This document shows, one piece after another, positions 27,523 to 37,079 of a DNA stretch of 64,000 nucleotides. The position numbers and the translations under genes were made by a program. The DNA lies in assembly GCF_001713395.1 (NCBI RefSeq), contig NZ_CP016452.1, positions 496,001 through 560,000 of the forward strand. The letters run 5' to 3'. The first letter of the stretch is position 1. Each line of letters begins with the position of its first letter. Source of the DNA: Sinorhizobium sp. RAC02 (GTDB lineage Bacteria; Pseudomonadota; Alphaproteobacteria; Rhizobiales; Rhizobiaceae). A model generated the notes under the pieces. It had not been told where the DNA came from, did not search any database, and saw nothing but the letters and a program-made list of their open reading frames with translations.

Positions 27523-28311
27523 ATGGCTGCAGGTAGAATGACTGTTGACGAGGCGCTCATGGACCGGGTGCGTCTCAGACCGCTGGACCGCGGCGATCAC
27601 CAGCCGCTTTATCGTCAGGTGAAGCAGGCGATCCTCGATCTTGTTCAGGATGGCGTGATCGCACCGAACGCGAAGCTGCCCTCCGAGCGCGAATTGGTCG
27701 CGGTCTATGATGTCAGCCGTATTACAATTCGTCAGGCGCTGCTCGAACTCGTTCAGGAGGGTCACCTGCAGAGCCAACCCGGCAAGGGCTTTTATGTTAC
27801 GGAGCGGCAGGAGGGCTTCGAACTCCACCTGCTGACGAGTTTCACGGCCAACGCGATCGCAAAGGGCATGGTGCCGGGAAGCCGCACGCTGGAAGCAAAG
27901 ATTTACGCAGCGCCCCCAGAAGTCACTCGCGCCCTCTATTTGCCGGCCTCCGCCGACGTGATTTTGCTCAAGCGGCTGCGAACGCTCGATGGCGTTCCGG
28001 TGGTTATCCAGTACGATTGGCTGCAGCCGGCGATCTGCCCAGGCATGCTTGATCTGGACTGGTCGAACGGCAACCGCTCTTTGTATGCTGAGCTGCGTGA
28101 GCGTTACGATCAGCGTCCGACGCGCGGCCAGACGACCATCAGCGCACGTTACCCGGATCGGGAAGAAGAGGAGTTGTTGAAGATGGAGCCAAACACGGCA
28201 GTGCTCACGCTCGACCAGATCGCCTTCAACACCGCCAACCGCCCGATCAACATCTCCACCTCCATCCATCATCCAAAACGTTACCCGCTGAGTATCCAGC
28301 AGGGAGAGTGA
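27523..28311 (+). CDS. GntR-family (HutC subfamily) transcriptional regulator
   Basis: 262 residues from ATG 27523; a GTG at 27514 would add three residues and cannot be excluded. The winged helix (about 25-95) has LYRQVKQAILDLVQDGVI, KLPSERELVAVYDVSRITIRQAL and GHLQSQPGKGFYVTE. A UTRA ligand-binding domain follows (about 115-250, LPASADVILLKRLRTLDGVPV). Such proteins usually repress a neighbouring catabolic operon and are released by a sugar or sugar-phosphate effector. Its divergent position next to the glycosidase operon and the operator-like site fit that role. Confidence 0.9.
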   Translation: MAAGRMTVDEALMDRVRLRPLDRGDHQPLYRQVKQAILDLVQDGVIAPNAKLPSERELVAVYDVSRITIRQALLELVQEGHLQSQPGKGFYVTERQEGFELHLLTSFTANAIAKGMVPGSRTLEAKIYAAPPEVTRALYLPASADVILLKRLRTLDGVPVVIQYDWLQPAICPGMLDLDWSNGNRSLYAELRERYDQRPTRGQTTISARYPDREEEELLKMEPNTAVLTLDQIAFNTANRPINISTSIHHPKRYPLSIQQGE

Positions 28312-28413
28312 CTGTGGCAATGACGTCTGGCAATCGCGCTCACCCAAGCGGGTTGTGCGGACGAACTGGGGCAGACCAGCGGCGGTGTTTGCCAATCGGC
28401 TGCTGGTGCCAAT

Positions 28414-29223
28414 GGGACATTGCCAAGTTGTTTAGCCTTGGGTGCGATCGACGCCGTGTCGCCAGTTTCAGACTGTCATTTCAGCGGCATACTCAGCCCA
28501 CAGGCTGATGGCATCAGCCCGCGCGTGGCGGTGTGCGATGGCGGTCAGAGTGTAGCGGCGGGGGCGGAAGATCCTGTTGATTTGATCGTGGGCCGACAGA
28601 AAGCGCTGTGCCTGTCGCGTCGACTTGAACCGACCCATGATCTTCTCGCGTTTTCGGGTCTGCCGGTGGGAGTTTTCAATTCGGTTGTTCAGCCCCTTGT
28701 GCTCCCGATGATCGGCATCCGGAGCGATGGCCTGGATCGGCCCATGTAGCTGCCCAGTTTGTCCGTCACGACCACGCGCGGCTGACCAAACTGCCTGACC
28801 AGTCTGGAGAAGAAGCGTCAGGCAGCCCTGCTGTCGCGGCGAGCCTGAACCAGGATATCGAGAACATCGCCATTGGCATTAATGGCGCGCCAGAGCCAGA
28901 ACTTCTTGCCGCCAATCGTGATGGCGGCCTCATCCATGTGCTACTTGTCACTAGGGTTTGGTCGATCCCTACGGATGCAATCGGCAAAATGACGACCAAA
29001 GCGGTTGACCCAGAGCTGAACAGTCTCCCGACTGACGATGACCCCGCGCTCCGCGAGCAGATCCTCAACATCCGCAGTGTTCAGGGCAAAACGGCGGTAG
29101 GCCCAGACCGCATAGGCGACGATCTCACGCGGAAAGCGAAACCCCTTCAGCCGAGGTAATGAGCAAGGCATCTTCATGCCGAACCGCAATCCAAATGATC
29201 GGCTTAAATAACTTGGCAATGCC
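28414..29223 (-). mobile_element. IS6-family element, inactive
   Basis: Terminal inverted repeats are visible: CATTGCCAAGTTGTTTA from 28417 and, on the opposite strand at the right end, CATTGCCAAGTTATTTA. The span of about 810 bp is normal for the family. The transposase inside is broken in several places. Confidence 0.7.
28468..29177 (-). pseudogene. IS6-family transposase with stops and a frameshift
   Basis: The minus strand from 29177 encodes LPRLKGFRFPREIVAYAVW and LLAERGVIVSRETVQLWV, then RPNPSDK followed by a TAG where the family has Trp (WHMDEAAITIGGKKFW continues). A second stop (TGA) interrupts the stretch between DSRAA and RFFSRLVRQFG. Near the segment SYMGPIQAIAPDADHRE a base is missing. 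The end reads LSAHDQINRIFRPRRY. The DDE core is therefore split and the gene cannot work. Confidence 0.82.
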
Positions 29224-29684
29224 ATCGGTCTCGAGATCGCGAGGCGTTCCAAAGGCCTCTAACCGACGATCAAAATAGGGGAGATCCAAAAGTTAAACAT
29301 GTCGACCGGTTCGAGATCACTTGCCGCCCGAGTTTTGAGACCGAATGTCCATCGCGTTTCGGATACGCGATGGACGCTCGCCCCGCCCGATTCTCAATCG
29401 TCCGTACGCGCTATCCCGTCGATGAATTGACGATAGGTTGGATTGTGGGCCAGCAAATCGCTATGTATGCCGTGGAATCAGATTTAGTTGGTCGCGCAAT
29501 TGGGACTATTACCTACTACGGGGCGTCTCTTCTCCGTAAAAGAGACATTGCAACATCGCGCGCACCTCGTCGAAGCGCTGCAATGAACTTTGCCTTCAAA
29601 AGTCTTTATCTTCACCGAACCCTTACCGTTCGCAGAAGCTATCTTGTAGTGCCTTTACTACCGGTTCGAAGAAATAGGCGATTA
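29224..29684. other. Gene-poor stretch between two IS elements
   Basis: No recognisable coding sequence. A perfect 9-bp inverted repeat with a 9-base loop (TCCATCGCG at 29348-29356 and CGCGATGGA at 29366-29374) is the only clear structure; it could be a terminator of a lost gene. A frame from 29370 runs into the IS630 element and has no similarity I can name. Confidence 0.4.
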
Positions 29685-30844
29685 ATACGCCGCCTCGCTA
29701 ACCTCGACTCATTGGCCTTCCCAAAACGCAATGAATCTGAATCTCTGGCGCAAGCCGGAGGTTTGCGATGCGATCAGGGATTTCATTACGTGACGATTTT
29801 TATGGAGAAGGTCTGCGGCGGCTGGCGCGGCAGACGAAGGATGCAGCCCAGGTACGACGGTTGTTGGCACTCGCCTCGATCTACGATGGAGGCTCGCGTT
29901 CCGATGCCGCCCGTCTCGGCAATGTCACGCTCCAGATCGTTCGGGACTGGGTCATGCGGTTCAACGAACGCGGTCCCCAGGGCCTGATCAATGGCAAGGC
30001 TGCCGGTCAGCGGTCGCGGTTAAACGATCACAGCGTGCGGCCCTGGCACAGGCCATCGAGCGTGGGCCGACGCCCTATCTCGACGGCGTTGTTCGTTGGC
30101 GTCTGTGCGATCTGGCGCAATGGCTTTGGGAAGAGTTTCGCGTTTCGGTGAGCGAGCAAACGCTGAGCCGTGAAGTCCGGGCCATGGGCTATCGCAAGCT
30201 GGCTGCCCGGCCCAAACATCACGCGCAAGACCCTCAAGCCATTGAGGATTTTAAAAAAGCTTCCCCGCCGCAGTGGCAGAGATTGCCGCCGGAGCCGCCC
30301 AAGGAAAACGGATAGAGATTTGGTTCGAGGATGAGGCCCGTATCGGCCAAAAGAACAAGATCACGCGCCGTTGGGCCAAGCGCGGAACGCGGCCGTCCGC
30401 GCCGCACGATCAGCGCACAAGATCAGCATACATCATCGGCGCAATCTGCCCGAAGCTCGGCAAGGCGGCGGCGCTGGTCATGCCATGGTGTGACACCCAC
30501 GCAATGACCCAGCATCTGGCCGAAATCGCACGCCATGTCGATCAGGACGCACACGCCATCCTCATCATGGATCAGGCAGGCTGGCACATGTCCAACAATC
30601 TCGTCGTGCCCGGCAACATCACAATCTTGCCGTTGCCGCCGAAATCGCCCGAGTTGAACCCGGTCGAAAACCTCTGGCACTTTATGCGGGACAACTGGCT
30701 CTCGAACCGAGTCTTTAAATCCTACGACGACATTGTCGATCATTGCTGCGATGCCTGGCGAAAGCTCGAAAGCCAGCCATGGCGCATCATGTCCATCGGA
30801 CGCAGAGAATGGGCCAATGGGTTTTGATCAGCGAGGAGGCGTAT
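29685..30844 (+). mobile_element. IS630-family element, full length
   Basis: Ends match as inverted repeats: ATACGCCGCCTCGCT at the left and, inverted, ATACGCCTCCTCGCTGATC at the right, each flanked by TA (29683-29684 and 30845-30846), the target duplicated by IS630/mariner-type elements. Length is 1160 bp. The right end is inserted at the border of the 97-bp repeat at 30844-30940. A partial copy lies at 18959-19421 in the same orientation. Confidence 0.85.
29768..30827 (+). pseudogene. IS630-family transposase (1-bp deletion plus slippery -1 site)
   Basis: The first frame (MRSGISLRDDFYGEGLRRLA) carries the helix-turn-helix part. Near 30030 it loses one base relative to the partial copy at 19 kb (AACGATCACAGCG against AATGATCAGCAGCG), a true frameshift mutation. 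A second change of frame occurs at A6G (30253-30259), where a -1 shift joins EDFKK to SFPAAVAEIAAG; IS630 transposases in this group are commonly annotated with programmed frameshifting. The second frame (30273-30827) has the DDE core: IEIWFEDEARIGQKN, AILIMDQAGWH and LPPKSPELNPVENLWHFMR. Confidence 0.82.
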
Positions 30845-30940
30845 TAGACCGCGAAAAGTTGTTTGCGAACAATTTGCCGCGCTGGATTTTGTGTGTCACC
30901 GCGAAATGAAAAATGGATCAAACGCTGCTGAAACTCGCAG
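30844..30940 (+). repeat. Copy B of the ~97-bp inverted repeat (partner at 1192-1290)
   Basis: Begins TTAGACCGCGAAAAGTTG, contains GTTTGCGAACAAT, GGATTTTGTG and AAAAATGGATCAAACG, and ends near CTGAAACTCGCAG. Its left border coincides with the TA target of the IS630 element, so the element was inserted at or near the edge of the repeat. Inverted copies about 29.6 kb apart could recombine and flip the intervening mosaic. Confidence 0.75.
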
Positions 30941-31022
30941 ATTAGGTATATGTGCTTATTTTCTTGTCGCAAATGATATGCGACGTAATCGCCCATCGTC
31001 ACCGTCACGTGGGCTGAGCTTT

Positions 31023-31418
31023 ATGAAACCACTCTCTTTGGGTATCGCCTCCGTTCTGTTGCATATGGCGACCGCTGATCCGCTGTACGCTGGGCAGGAT
31101 GTTTGTCGAGGAGCTAGCCAAGTGGCCACTCTCGACGAGATGTTCTCCGCGATATACGCGTGCTGGCGGCCGCCCGCGAGCCTTGGACACATGCGCGTGA
31201 TGTTGAGGTTCCGATTAAAACGTGATGGCACGTTGATCGCTCCTCCGCGCTTGGCGTGGATCCATGCGACGGGCGTCGGCTCGGATGACCGTGAAAAATT
31301 TGCCAGTTCAGCCCTGGACGCGCTCACCCATGCACTCCCGATCCCGTTTACAGAGAAAATGGGTGGCGCTATCGCGGGGCGCACGGTAACTCCATACTTT
31401 GAGAGTGGTCGGAATTAG
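31023..31418 (+). CDS. Small exported protein with TonB-C-like domain
   Basis: 131 residues from ATG 31023, preferred because a signal peptide starts there (MKPLSLGIASVLLHMATADPLYAG); the longer frame back to 30891 would translate the repeat. The mature part has HMRVMLRFRLKRDGTLIAPPRL near 65-85 and ALPIPFTEKMGGAIAGRTVTPYF at the end, which resembles the TonB/TolA C-terminal-like domain in many short periplasmic proteins of Rhizobiales. Known members lack an energy-transducing N-terminal anchor; their job is unclear. It lies 113 bp before the HlyC-like gene and may or may not belong to that operon. Confidence 0.6.
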   Translation: MKPLSLGIASVLLHMATADPLYAGQDVCRGASQVATLDEMFSAIYACWRPPASLGHMRVMLRFRLKRDGTLIAPPRLAWIHATGVGSDDREKFASSALDALTHALPIPFTEKMGGAIAGRTVTPYFESGRN

Positions 31419-31531
31419 GTTCTTGACAGAATCGTGGTCCATGCGTTCTCCGTCCGAATAGGCAACAACTTGATGTATTACCCGATGAGCTTGGAGCCAT
31501 TCAAACTACCTGACGCTACCGGGAGCTGAGA

Positions 31532-31960
31532 ATGAGCGATCGCGAACGAAATGACGGAGACTTTACGCACGATCCGGTCGCCAGCAAGACGGTGGCTGAA
31601 ATTTTTGGGGAGATCGTATGGTTGATGACACAGAACAGATCGACCAGGGAAATTCCTCTTAAGGATCTCGAGCGGCTTGTAATGCCGCCGATCATGCTTC
31701 GGCAGTTCCATATCACGTACGCGCATTCACCCGCCGAAAAGCCCGCGCCGGAAGAGTCATCACGATCTGCCGGCAAGCCAGACATCACGCTTCAACCGAT
31801 CGCGGTGGAGCTTTTCGCAATGGTATCGAAAGAAGAGGGGACGAAAAATGTACCTGAGATGAAAAACGACGTTCCCTCGACCGTGGCGGAATGGCGAACC
31901 GGCCTGGTCAAGAGAGTGGTTCTTTCCATAGACTTGCGGCGGTCGAGTCAAGATGAATAA
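31532..31960 (+). CDS. HlyC-like toxin acyltransferase homologue, catalytic residues apparently lost
   Basis: 142 residues. The segment AEIFGEIVWLMTQNRSTRE (23-41) followed by IPLKDLERLVMPPIMLRQF aligns by eye with the start of HlyC-type toxin-activating lysine acyltransferases (LGHVSWLWASSPLHRNWPVS). The catalytic His of SPLH is replaced (NRST). Further on AEWRTGLVKRVVLSI aligns with the EDWTSGDRKWFIDWI block, where the key Asp is also replaced. The C-terminus stops soon after, shorter than the usual 170 residues. It therefore looks like a non-catalytic HlyC fold, perhaps a chaperone or regulator of the RTX protein. A TTGACA at 31423-31428 may mark a promoter. The stop overlaps the next gene by 8 bp. 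Confidence 0.6.
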   Translation: MSDRERNDGDFTHDPVASKTVAEIFGEIVWLMTQNRSTREIPLKDLERLVMPPIMLRQFHITYAHSPAEKPAPEESSRSAGKPDITLQPIAVELFAMVSKEEGTKNVPEMKNDVPSTVAEWRTGLVKRVVLSIDLRRSSQDE

Positions 31961-32312
31961 ATATTTCTCACAATTAACCGCAAGGCACGTTGTATTATTT
32001 TTTCTTGTGTCGCTTTTTGCAATTATATTAATTGGAGAAAACGCTATTTGCCGGAATTCTTCATGTATGAGGAAACATTATAGAAGTGGAGATCGGATTT
32101 GTTACCAGATAACAAATTCGTTCTATTCTGTAAGTGAACATCATAACGGTAGATTTGCATCATTGTATTTCAGCTTTAGGCAAACATTTTTTCCTGCATG
32201 GCAAACCGTCGTGCGCCGTGAATACAAGGTAATTGGCTTGCTGGAAGTTGGGGCCGAGATCCCCTTTGAGGGGGATATTGACGAAAGCGAGCGCTGCTCA
32301 ACTGTAAGGTAA
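31953..32312 (+). CDS. Small membrane-anchored protein, unknown
   Basis: 119 residues with one N-terminal hydrophobic helix ([20 protein letters not shown], about 12-31), followed by a polar domain with four Cys ([21 protein letters not shown] and a last one near the C-terminus). An N-in anchor or an uncleaved signal would place this domain in the periplasm. The gene is markedly AT-rich compared with its neighbours. It overlaps the HlyC-like gene by 8 bp and ends 8 bp before the RTX gene, so the three are almost certainly co-transcribed and coupled. I do not recognise the family; an accessory or protective role for the RTX protein is only inferred from position. Confidence 0.6.
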   Translation: MNKYFSQLTARHVVLFFLVSLFAIILIGENAICRNSSCMRKHYRSGDRICYQITNSFYSVSEHHNGRFASLYFSFRQTFFPAWQTVVRREYKVIGLLEVGAEIPFEGDIDESERCSTVR

Positions 32313-32320
32313 GTGCCAAA

Positions 32321-35300
32321 ATGGCTGAATCAATATACTATGATATAGTGATGGCGCAAATCATGGCGCTGGGAGTTTCTGACAGAACGTTACAGTTGGA
32401 GAAGGTGTACTCATGGCATGGAGCTACCGCCAATTCCTACGCCCATACAATGACATCGGCCGCGCTGGCTGCGGAGTTTGGGGGATTAAGGGCGAAACTT
32501 CTCGGTAACGCGCGGGAGATTGTATTTGGTGGAAGCCTGGATTCAACATACGCTGATCTTTATAACAACGCAGTTGGCGTAAAAATAGCAAAATACGCTC
32601 GGGAAAATGGCATAGATTCATCTTCCATGGATTTCGAGCGTCTAGTTGTTGGCGCCGTCAACGGCGGTGAAACTATTGTTCATCGAAATGGCAAGCTATA
32701 TTTGGGCGACAGAGAGGTTCGCCCGCCAAAGGAATTTACGGGGCACCCTGGTACGTTTAGTGAGGAACATGTCAGTTGGCAGCGGGATGCCCGGCAAGAA
32801 CCCAGAAATCTGCCGCCTCAGTTCTGCTTTCCAGCAGGTACAAAAATTCTGCTTGCTGATAGAAGTGAAAAAAACATTGAGCAGATATCGCCTGGGGATG
32901 AGGTCATGGCCTTCACGGGCGCCTCTTCTGGCTTCCCCGGCAATTTGAGTCCTTCCTGTGTCTCGCGTCTTTTCCGCAATGTCACGCAGGAGTGGCTAAA
33001 ACTCACGACATGGCCAGCCAGCTCCGCGGACGCTGATTCAGCCTTTCGGCTTATTCCAGCCTGCCGTGATAACTTCGTTGATAGAAATGCGGTGTACGTC
33101 ACTCCCGGACATGAATTCCTGAATGAGCAAGGACGATTTGAAGCAATTGAAAGTGTCGTCAAGCGCGGCGGCATGATCGTTTCCGAGAGCGGGGACATGG
33201 CGTGCGTAAAGGCCGAGCGGCTGACCTATTCGGAAGAAACCGCTCACATGTTCGAGGTGGCTGAAGCCGCTTGGAAACCAGCGGCTGGCAATTTCGCCTG
33301 CTCGCCTGAAATCAAAAGCGGATGGCTGACGTATAATTTCGAAGTTGAAGTCTATCACACCTATGTTGCCAACGGATGGCGCGTGCACAATGACAGTCAG
33401 TTCTATATAGACACTGTCGGCGCGATGGGGCAGGCATTCGGCACTCAGCTCGGCTTGATGCTGAGCGCTGATAAAAGCCAATTTGCGCAGCTTGCAGCAG
33501 GCACGGCACTTGGTGTCGTCACGCGCAATCTTGCTGAAGTGATCATGGACGCCGGCTTTCATGGATTCACCGGCGAGCAGCTCGATTTCGGCAAATCGCT
33601 CAGTACCGCTGTTCGGCAGCTGGATGATGTCAAAATCGATCTGGCAACGGCGGCGGCGGGGACCGTGTCATCGTTCCTTCTGGCGGAACTCGGGGAGTCC
33701 CTCGGGCTCAAGGGCTTTGGTGCGGACCTCTTCAACGTCACGGCTGGCGCTTATGCTGGAAGCGTGCTGAACACGGCAGCTGTCAATATCGCGGCGAACA
33801 AGGCGATTCTCTCAGGCGCGGACTTTAGCAATGCGCTGAGCGTGCTGCCCGGGGCCATCGGCACATTCTTCGGGTCCTCATTGGCCGGCAAAATTCTCCC
33901 CGCTGAATCCATCGAAGGGTCTGTTGGCGGCTCCCTGGGCTCGATCGCGGGGTCGGCACTTGGCTCCTCCGCCCTCGTTGGTGCGCTGGGCCAGTCGCTC
34001 GGGTTGTTTGGCAATTTTCTACTGCCCGGTGTCGGCGCATTCTTCGGGACACTGATCGGCACATTTCTTGGAAATCTCTTCGGAGACAAGCCGGATCCCC
34101 ACGCCGCCATCGACCTCTTCTTCACAACGGGGCTGTCAGGCGACCGGGGCGGGCTTCTTGAGCTCATAACCCAGTATGAGTCCGTGGACGGCTTCCCGCA
34201 CAAGGCAACCATCGCCTGGGCTGATGCCGTTCATAAGGCCAGCTTGACCTATCTTCAGACGGTCGGCGGTTTCGATCTGGCGAATGCGCTCATCAGTGGC
34301 CTGAATATCTCGGACGCCGTTGTCGATAAGTACGGGCTTCATAGCGGCGCACTCGTTCGCGTCCTGCAGCAAATGCGGATCGACGTCGATGGAAAGAACA
34401 AGATGACGTTCTTCGTCAACGACAAGCAGGTTTCGAACGCCGAGGAAATGGTGGACGGCGCGATTGCCGGTTTCATAAAAGACACGCAGGTGATCGGAGG
34501 TGATCTGCTTCTCAAGCGCGCTGCCGCCACCTCTTCCGCTAGGGACACACCAACGCTCTCCGGCGATATGGCTGTTGCCGAACAATACGCAGAATATCTG
34601 AACGAGCGGGACGTCATCAATGCGCTTATAACCGGCGCGCCAAATACGGTCTTTGCTGCTGGATGGGCGATCAGTCTCGCACAGGCCGGTGCGCTGAATC
34701 TCGCCAAGACGAGCATGTCAGACTTCCACGGCGGGCTGTCCGGCTTCCTTGCCTCGCTGGCTCATGCCGGCGTCAGTGTGGATGCTTCTGATGTCTCTCT
34801 TGCGCAGAATACCAAGACGAAAACGGTGACGATCGACATCAGACTGGATGCCGGCATTGATGTTCCCGGCGCCATCGATGTGTTTGCCGACACGGTTCAG
34901 GTTCTCGATACATCCGGTGGCAAAACGCTGCGGCTGACCTTCGACAGCTTTATGAAGAATGCGGGCTATAAACTCGTGACCGGCACATCTGCTCCCTCGG
35001 ATGCTCTGACCGCCGTAACCGGGGAAAGCAAAGGGCGTGACATCTGGTTTGCACCCGGTACCGCCAGCTACGTGTTCCAGGATAGTGGTACGCGCATCAT
35101 ATCTGTTCACAAAGGAGAAGTGATCAGTAGCGACGATATCGTGGTCGGCGGCGTTGGGGCTGACCGTTTGTCCGGCGCGGAAGGGTGGGACTTCCTCATC
35201 GGTGGCAAGGGCAACGACATGCTCGACGGTGGCAGCGAGGCCGATACGCTTTTGGGCGGCGACGGAAATGATACCCTTAAAGGCGGCATGGACCTCGACT

Positions 35301-36742
35301 ATCTCGAAGGTGGAGCGGGTGCGGACAGGCTGATCGGTGGTGACTACGATCTGGATTGGGATACGGCCGGTTATGCCGCCTCCAATGCAGCGGTCACCAT
35401 CAACCTGAAAGAAAGTACCGCATCGGGTGGCCATGCAGCAGGAGATACTTTCTCCGGAATCGTGAATCTGGTTGGCTCCAGATACAATGACAGATTGATC
35501 GGAAATCACTATCGCAACTCTCTTGAAGGCGGCCCGGGCGCCGACGTTTTGGACGGCGGTGTGAATGCTTCCGCTGATACTTACGATCTTGCGTCGTATT
35601 TCAGGGCCGGCAAGGCGGTTGTTGCATCACTCAGTAACCCAAAAATCAATACGGGCGAAGCCGCGGGAGACAAATACGTCAACATACGAGGGCTCGAAGG
35701 ATCGGCATTCGGCGACGTTCTCTACGGGGACGCCAAAAGTAACGTTCTGTGGGGGCACGGGGGCAATGACATCCTCGTCGTCGGAGAGGGCGCAGACTTT
35801 GCCTATGGCGCCTTCGGCTTCGACGTCATGAGCTATCGCGACCTGACAAGCGCCATTACGCTCAATCTAGAAAAGTGGACGTCAAGCAGCACCGTTGTGA
35901 AGGACGATTCCGGCGTTGGCGTGGAGGGTTTCGAGGCGACGGACCATAACGACGCCATAATCGGTCGCAGCACGGACGGCGAAGGCGGTGCTTCGAGGAA
36001 TGATGTCGTTTTTGGTCTTGGCGGCAATGACACCATCCAGACCGGCGCTGGCAATGATCTGCTTGATGGCGGAGCCGGCAACGACGCCCTGAACGGCGGA
36101 GCCGGTGTGGACACGATGCGCGGCGGTGCGGGTAACGACACCTACTACGTGGACAACGCCGGAGACGTCGTTGATGAAGGCGCGAGCGGTTCGACAGGAA
36201 CGGACACCGTGCGCTCCTCCATCAGCTATAGCCTGGTCTCCTCTAAAACATTGCTTGGCACCGTCGAAAGTCTGATCTTGACCGGAACCGGCAGCATCAA
36301 GGGGACTGGCAATGCAGGCAACAATGCTCTTCTCGGCAATAGCGGAAACAACGTTCTGAATGGTGGGGCAGGCAATGATACGCTGAACGGCGGGTTGGGC
36401 AAGGACATGCTGATCGGCGGTTCCGGCCAAGATACGTTCGTTTTCGACACTGCACTCCGCTCAACCGACATCGACACCATTGGTGATTTCATCGTTAAGG
36501 ACGATTCGATCTGGCTCGATGACGACATCTTCAGTAAGGCCGGCAAAGTTGGCGACCTGGCAGTTGATGCCTTCTATGTTGGCGCCCGGGCGCATGATGA
36601 ATCCGACCGCGTCATTTTCGACAAGAAGACCGGCAAGCTCTGGTACGATGCAGACGGTTCAGGGAAGGGCGGCGCAATCCAGTTTGCACTACTGGACAAG
36701 GGATTGGTCGTCACAGCAGCGGATTTCGACATCATTGGATAG
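32321..36742 (+). CDS. Giant Hint-domain RTX protein
   Basis: 1473 residues. The N-terminus (1-165) has no family I know. A Hint (hedgehog/intein) domain spans about 169-357: Cys169 starts block A ([20 protein letters not shown]), block B has TPGHEF (Thr261, His264), and the end reads [16 protein letters not shown] with His356-Asn357, then Asp358. This is the residue set for N-S acyl shift and Asn cyclisation, but with Asp rather than Cys/Ser/Thr at +1, as in bacterial intein-like domains. Residues about 505-590 are glycine-rich and hydrophobic ([20 protein letters not shown]). RTX nonapeptides start near 941 ([11 protein letters not shown]) and recur near 1230-1390. The C-terminus resembles type-I secretion signals. 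No type I secretion genes are in the window. An antisense frame is ignored. Confidence 0.85.
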   Translation: MAESIYYDIVMAQIMALGVSDRTLQLEKVYSWHGATANSYAHTMTSAALAAEFGGLRAKLLGNAREIVFGGSLDSTYADLYNNAVGVKIAKYARENGIDSSSMDFERLVVGAVNGGETIVHRNGKLYLGDREVRPPKEFTGHPGTFSEEHVSWQRDARQEPRNLPPQFCFPAGTKILLADRSEKNIEQISPGDEVMAFTGASSGFPGNLSPSCVSRLFRNVTQEWLKLTTWPASSADADSAFRLIPACRDNFVDRNAVYVTPGHEFLNEQGRFEAIESVVKRGGMIVSESGDMACVKAERLTYSEETAHMFEVAEAAWKPAAGNFACSPEIKSGWLTYNFEVEVYHTYVANGWRVHNDSQFYIDTVGAMGQAFGTQLGLMLSADKSQFAQLAAGTALGVVTRNLAEVIMDAGFHGFTGEQLDFGKSLSTAVRQLDDVKIDLATAAAGTVSSFLLAELGESLGLKGFGADLFNVTAGAYAGSVLNTAAVNIAANKAILSGADFSNALSVLPGAIGTFFGSSLAGKILPAESIEGSVGGSLGSIAGSALGSSALVGALGQSLGLFGNFLLPGVGAFFGTLIGTFLGNLFGDKPDPHAAIDLFFTTGLSGDRGGLLELITQYESVDGFPHKATIAWADAVHKASLTYLQTVGGFDLANALISGLNISDAVVDKYGLHSGALVRVLQQMRIDVDGKNKMTFFVNDKQVSNAEEMVDGAIAGFIKDTQVIGGDLLLKRAAATSSARDTPTLSGDMAVAEQYAEYLNERDVINALITGAPNTVFAAGWAISLAQAGALNLAKTSMSDFHGGLSGFLASLAHAGVSVDASDVSLAQNTKTKTVTIDIRLDAGIDVPGAIDVFADTVQVLDTSGGKTLRLTFDSFMKNAGYKLVTGTSAPSDALTAVTGESKGRDIWFAPGTASYVFQDSGTRIISVHKGEVISSDDIVVGGVGADRLSGAEGWDFLIGGKGNDMLDGGSEADTLLGGDGNDTLKGGMDLDYLEGGAGADRLIGGDYDLDWDTAGYAASNAAVTINLKESTASGGHAAGDTFSGIVNLVGSRYNDRLIGNHYRNSLEGGPGADVLDGGVNASADTYDLASYFRAGKAVVASLSNPKINTGEAAGDKYVNIRGLEGSAFGDVLYGDAKSNVLWGHGGNDILVVGEGADFAYGAFGFDVMSYRDLTSAITLNLEKWTSSSTVVKDDSGVGVEGFEATDHNDAIIGRSTDGEGGASRNDVVFGLGGNDTIQTGAGNDLLDGGAGNDALNGGAGVDTMRGGAGNDTYYVDNAGDVVDEGASGSTGTDTVRSSISYSLVSSKTLLGTVESLILTGTGSIKGTGNAGNNALLGNSGNNVLNGGAGNDTLNGGLGKDMLIGGSGQDTFVFDTALRSTDIDTIGDFIVKDDSIWLDDDIFSKAGKVGDLAVDAFYVGARAHDESDRVIFDKKTGKLWYDADGSGKGGAIQFALLDKGLVVTAADFDIIG

Positions 36743-36853
36743 AACGGAGTTGGTACCTATCCGGCTTCGCTTTCAATTAACCACTTCGTCTGCCGGCTAT
36801 TGCGCCGTGTGAATCTGCTGTGATTCTGTCTGTGACGCCGAATCACAACGAGC

Positions 36854-37079
36854 ATGGCAAACCTTCTTGATACGATCAAGACGCCGGAGGGTGCTGAGGT
36901 TTCCGTCGATTACAAGCCGTCGACGACCTGGGACAACCCCTACATGCCGTTCGCGCTTCCGACGGTGACGACGGTAAAGGTGAATGACGGGCGGGGAGAT
37001 TGGGCGACCACCGGCTAGAGCTATGCCCAGGGCTACTATCACCCGCCACGGCGCAAGTTCCTGGGCTTTGGAACGGTGA
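36854..37079 (+). pseudogene. Tc-toxin (TcdB/SpvB-like) fragment
   Basis: From 36854 the frame reads MANLLDTIKTPEGAEVSV, then FALPTVTTVKVNDGRGDW and, after a TAG at 37016-37018 where the family has Tyr, SYAQGYYHPPRRKFLGFG. This matches the conserved segment of TcdB/SpvB insecticidal-toxin components (V..V...DGRG....T.YSYA.G.YD...REFRGFG.V). Only about 75 codons survive, without the rest of the 1500-residue toxin. It follows the RTX gene by 110 bp and ends abruptly at the mesX-like fragment. Confidence 0.6.

Noticed and set aside
29370..29987. 205-codon frame before and into the IS630 element
   Set aside because: No ribosome-binding site or similarity, and its second half is an out-of-frame reading of the transposase.
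32257..32280. Small hairpin ATCCCC/GGGGAT before the RTX gene
   Set aside because: Only a 6-bp stem, inside coding sequence, so not called as an attenuator.
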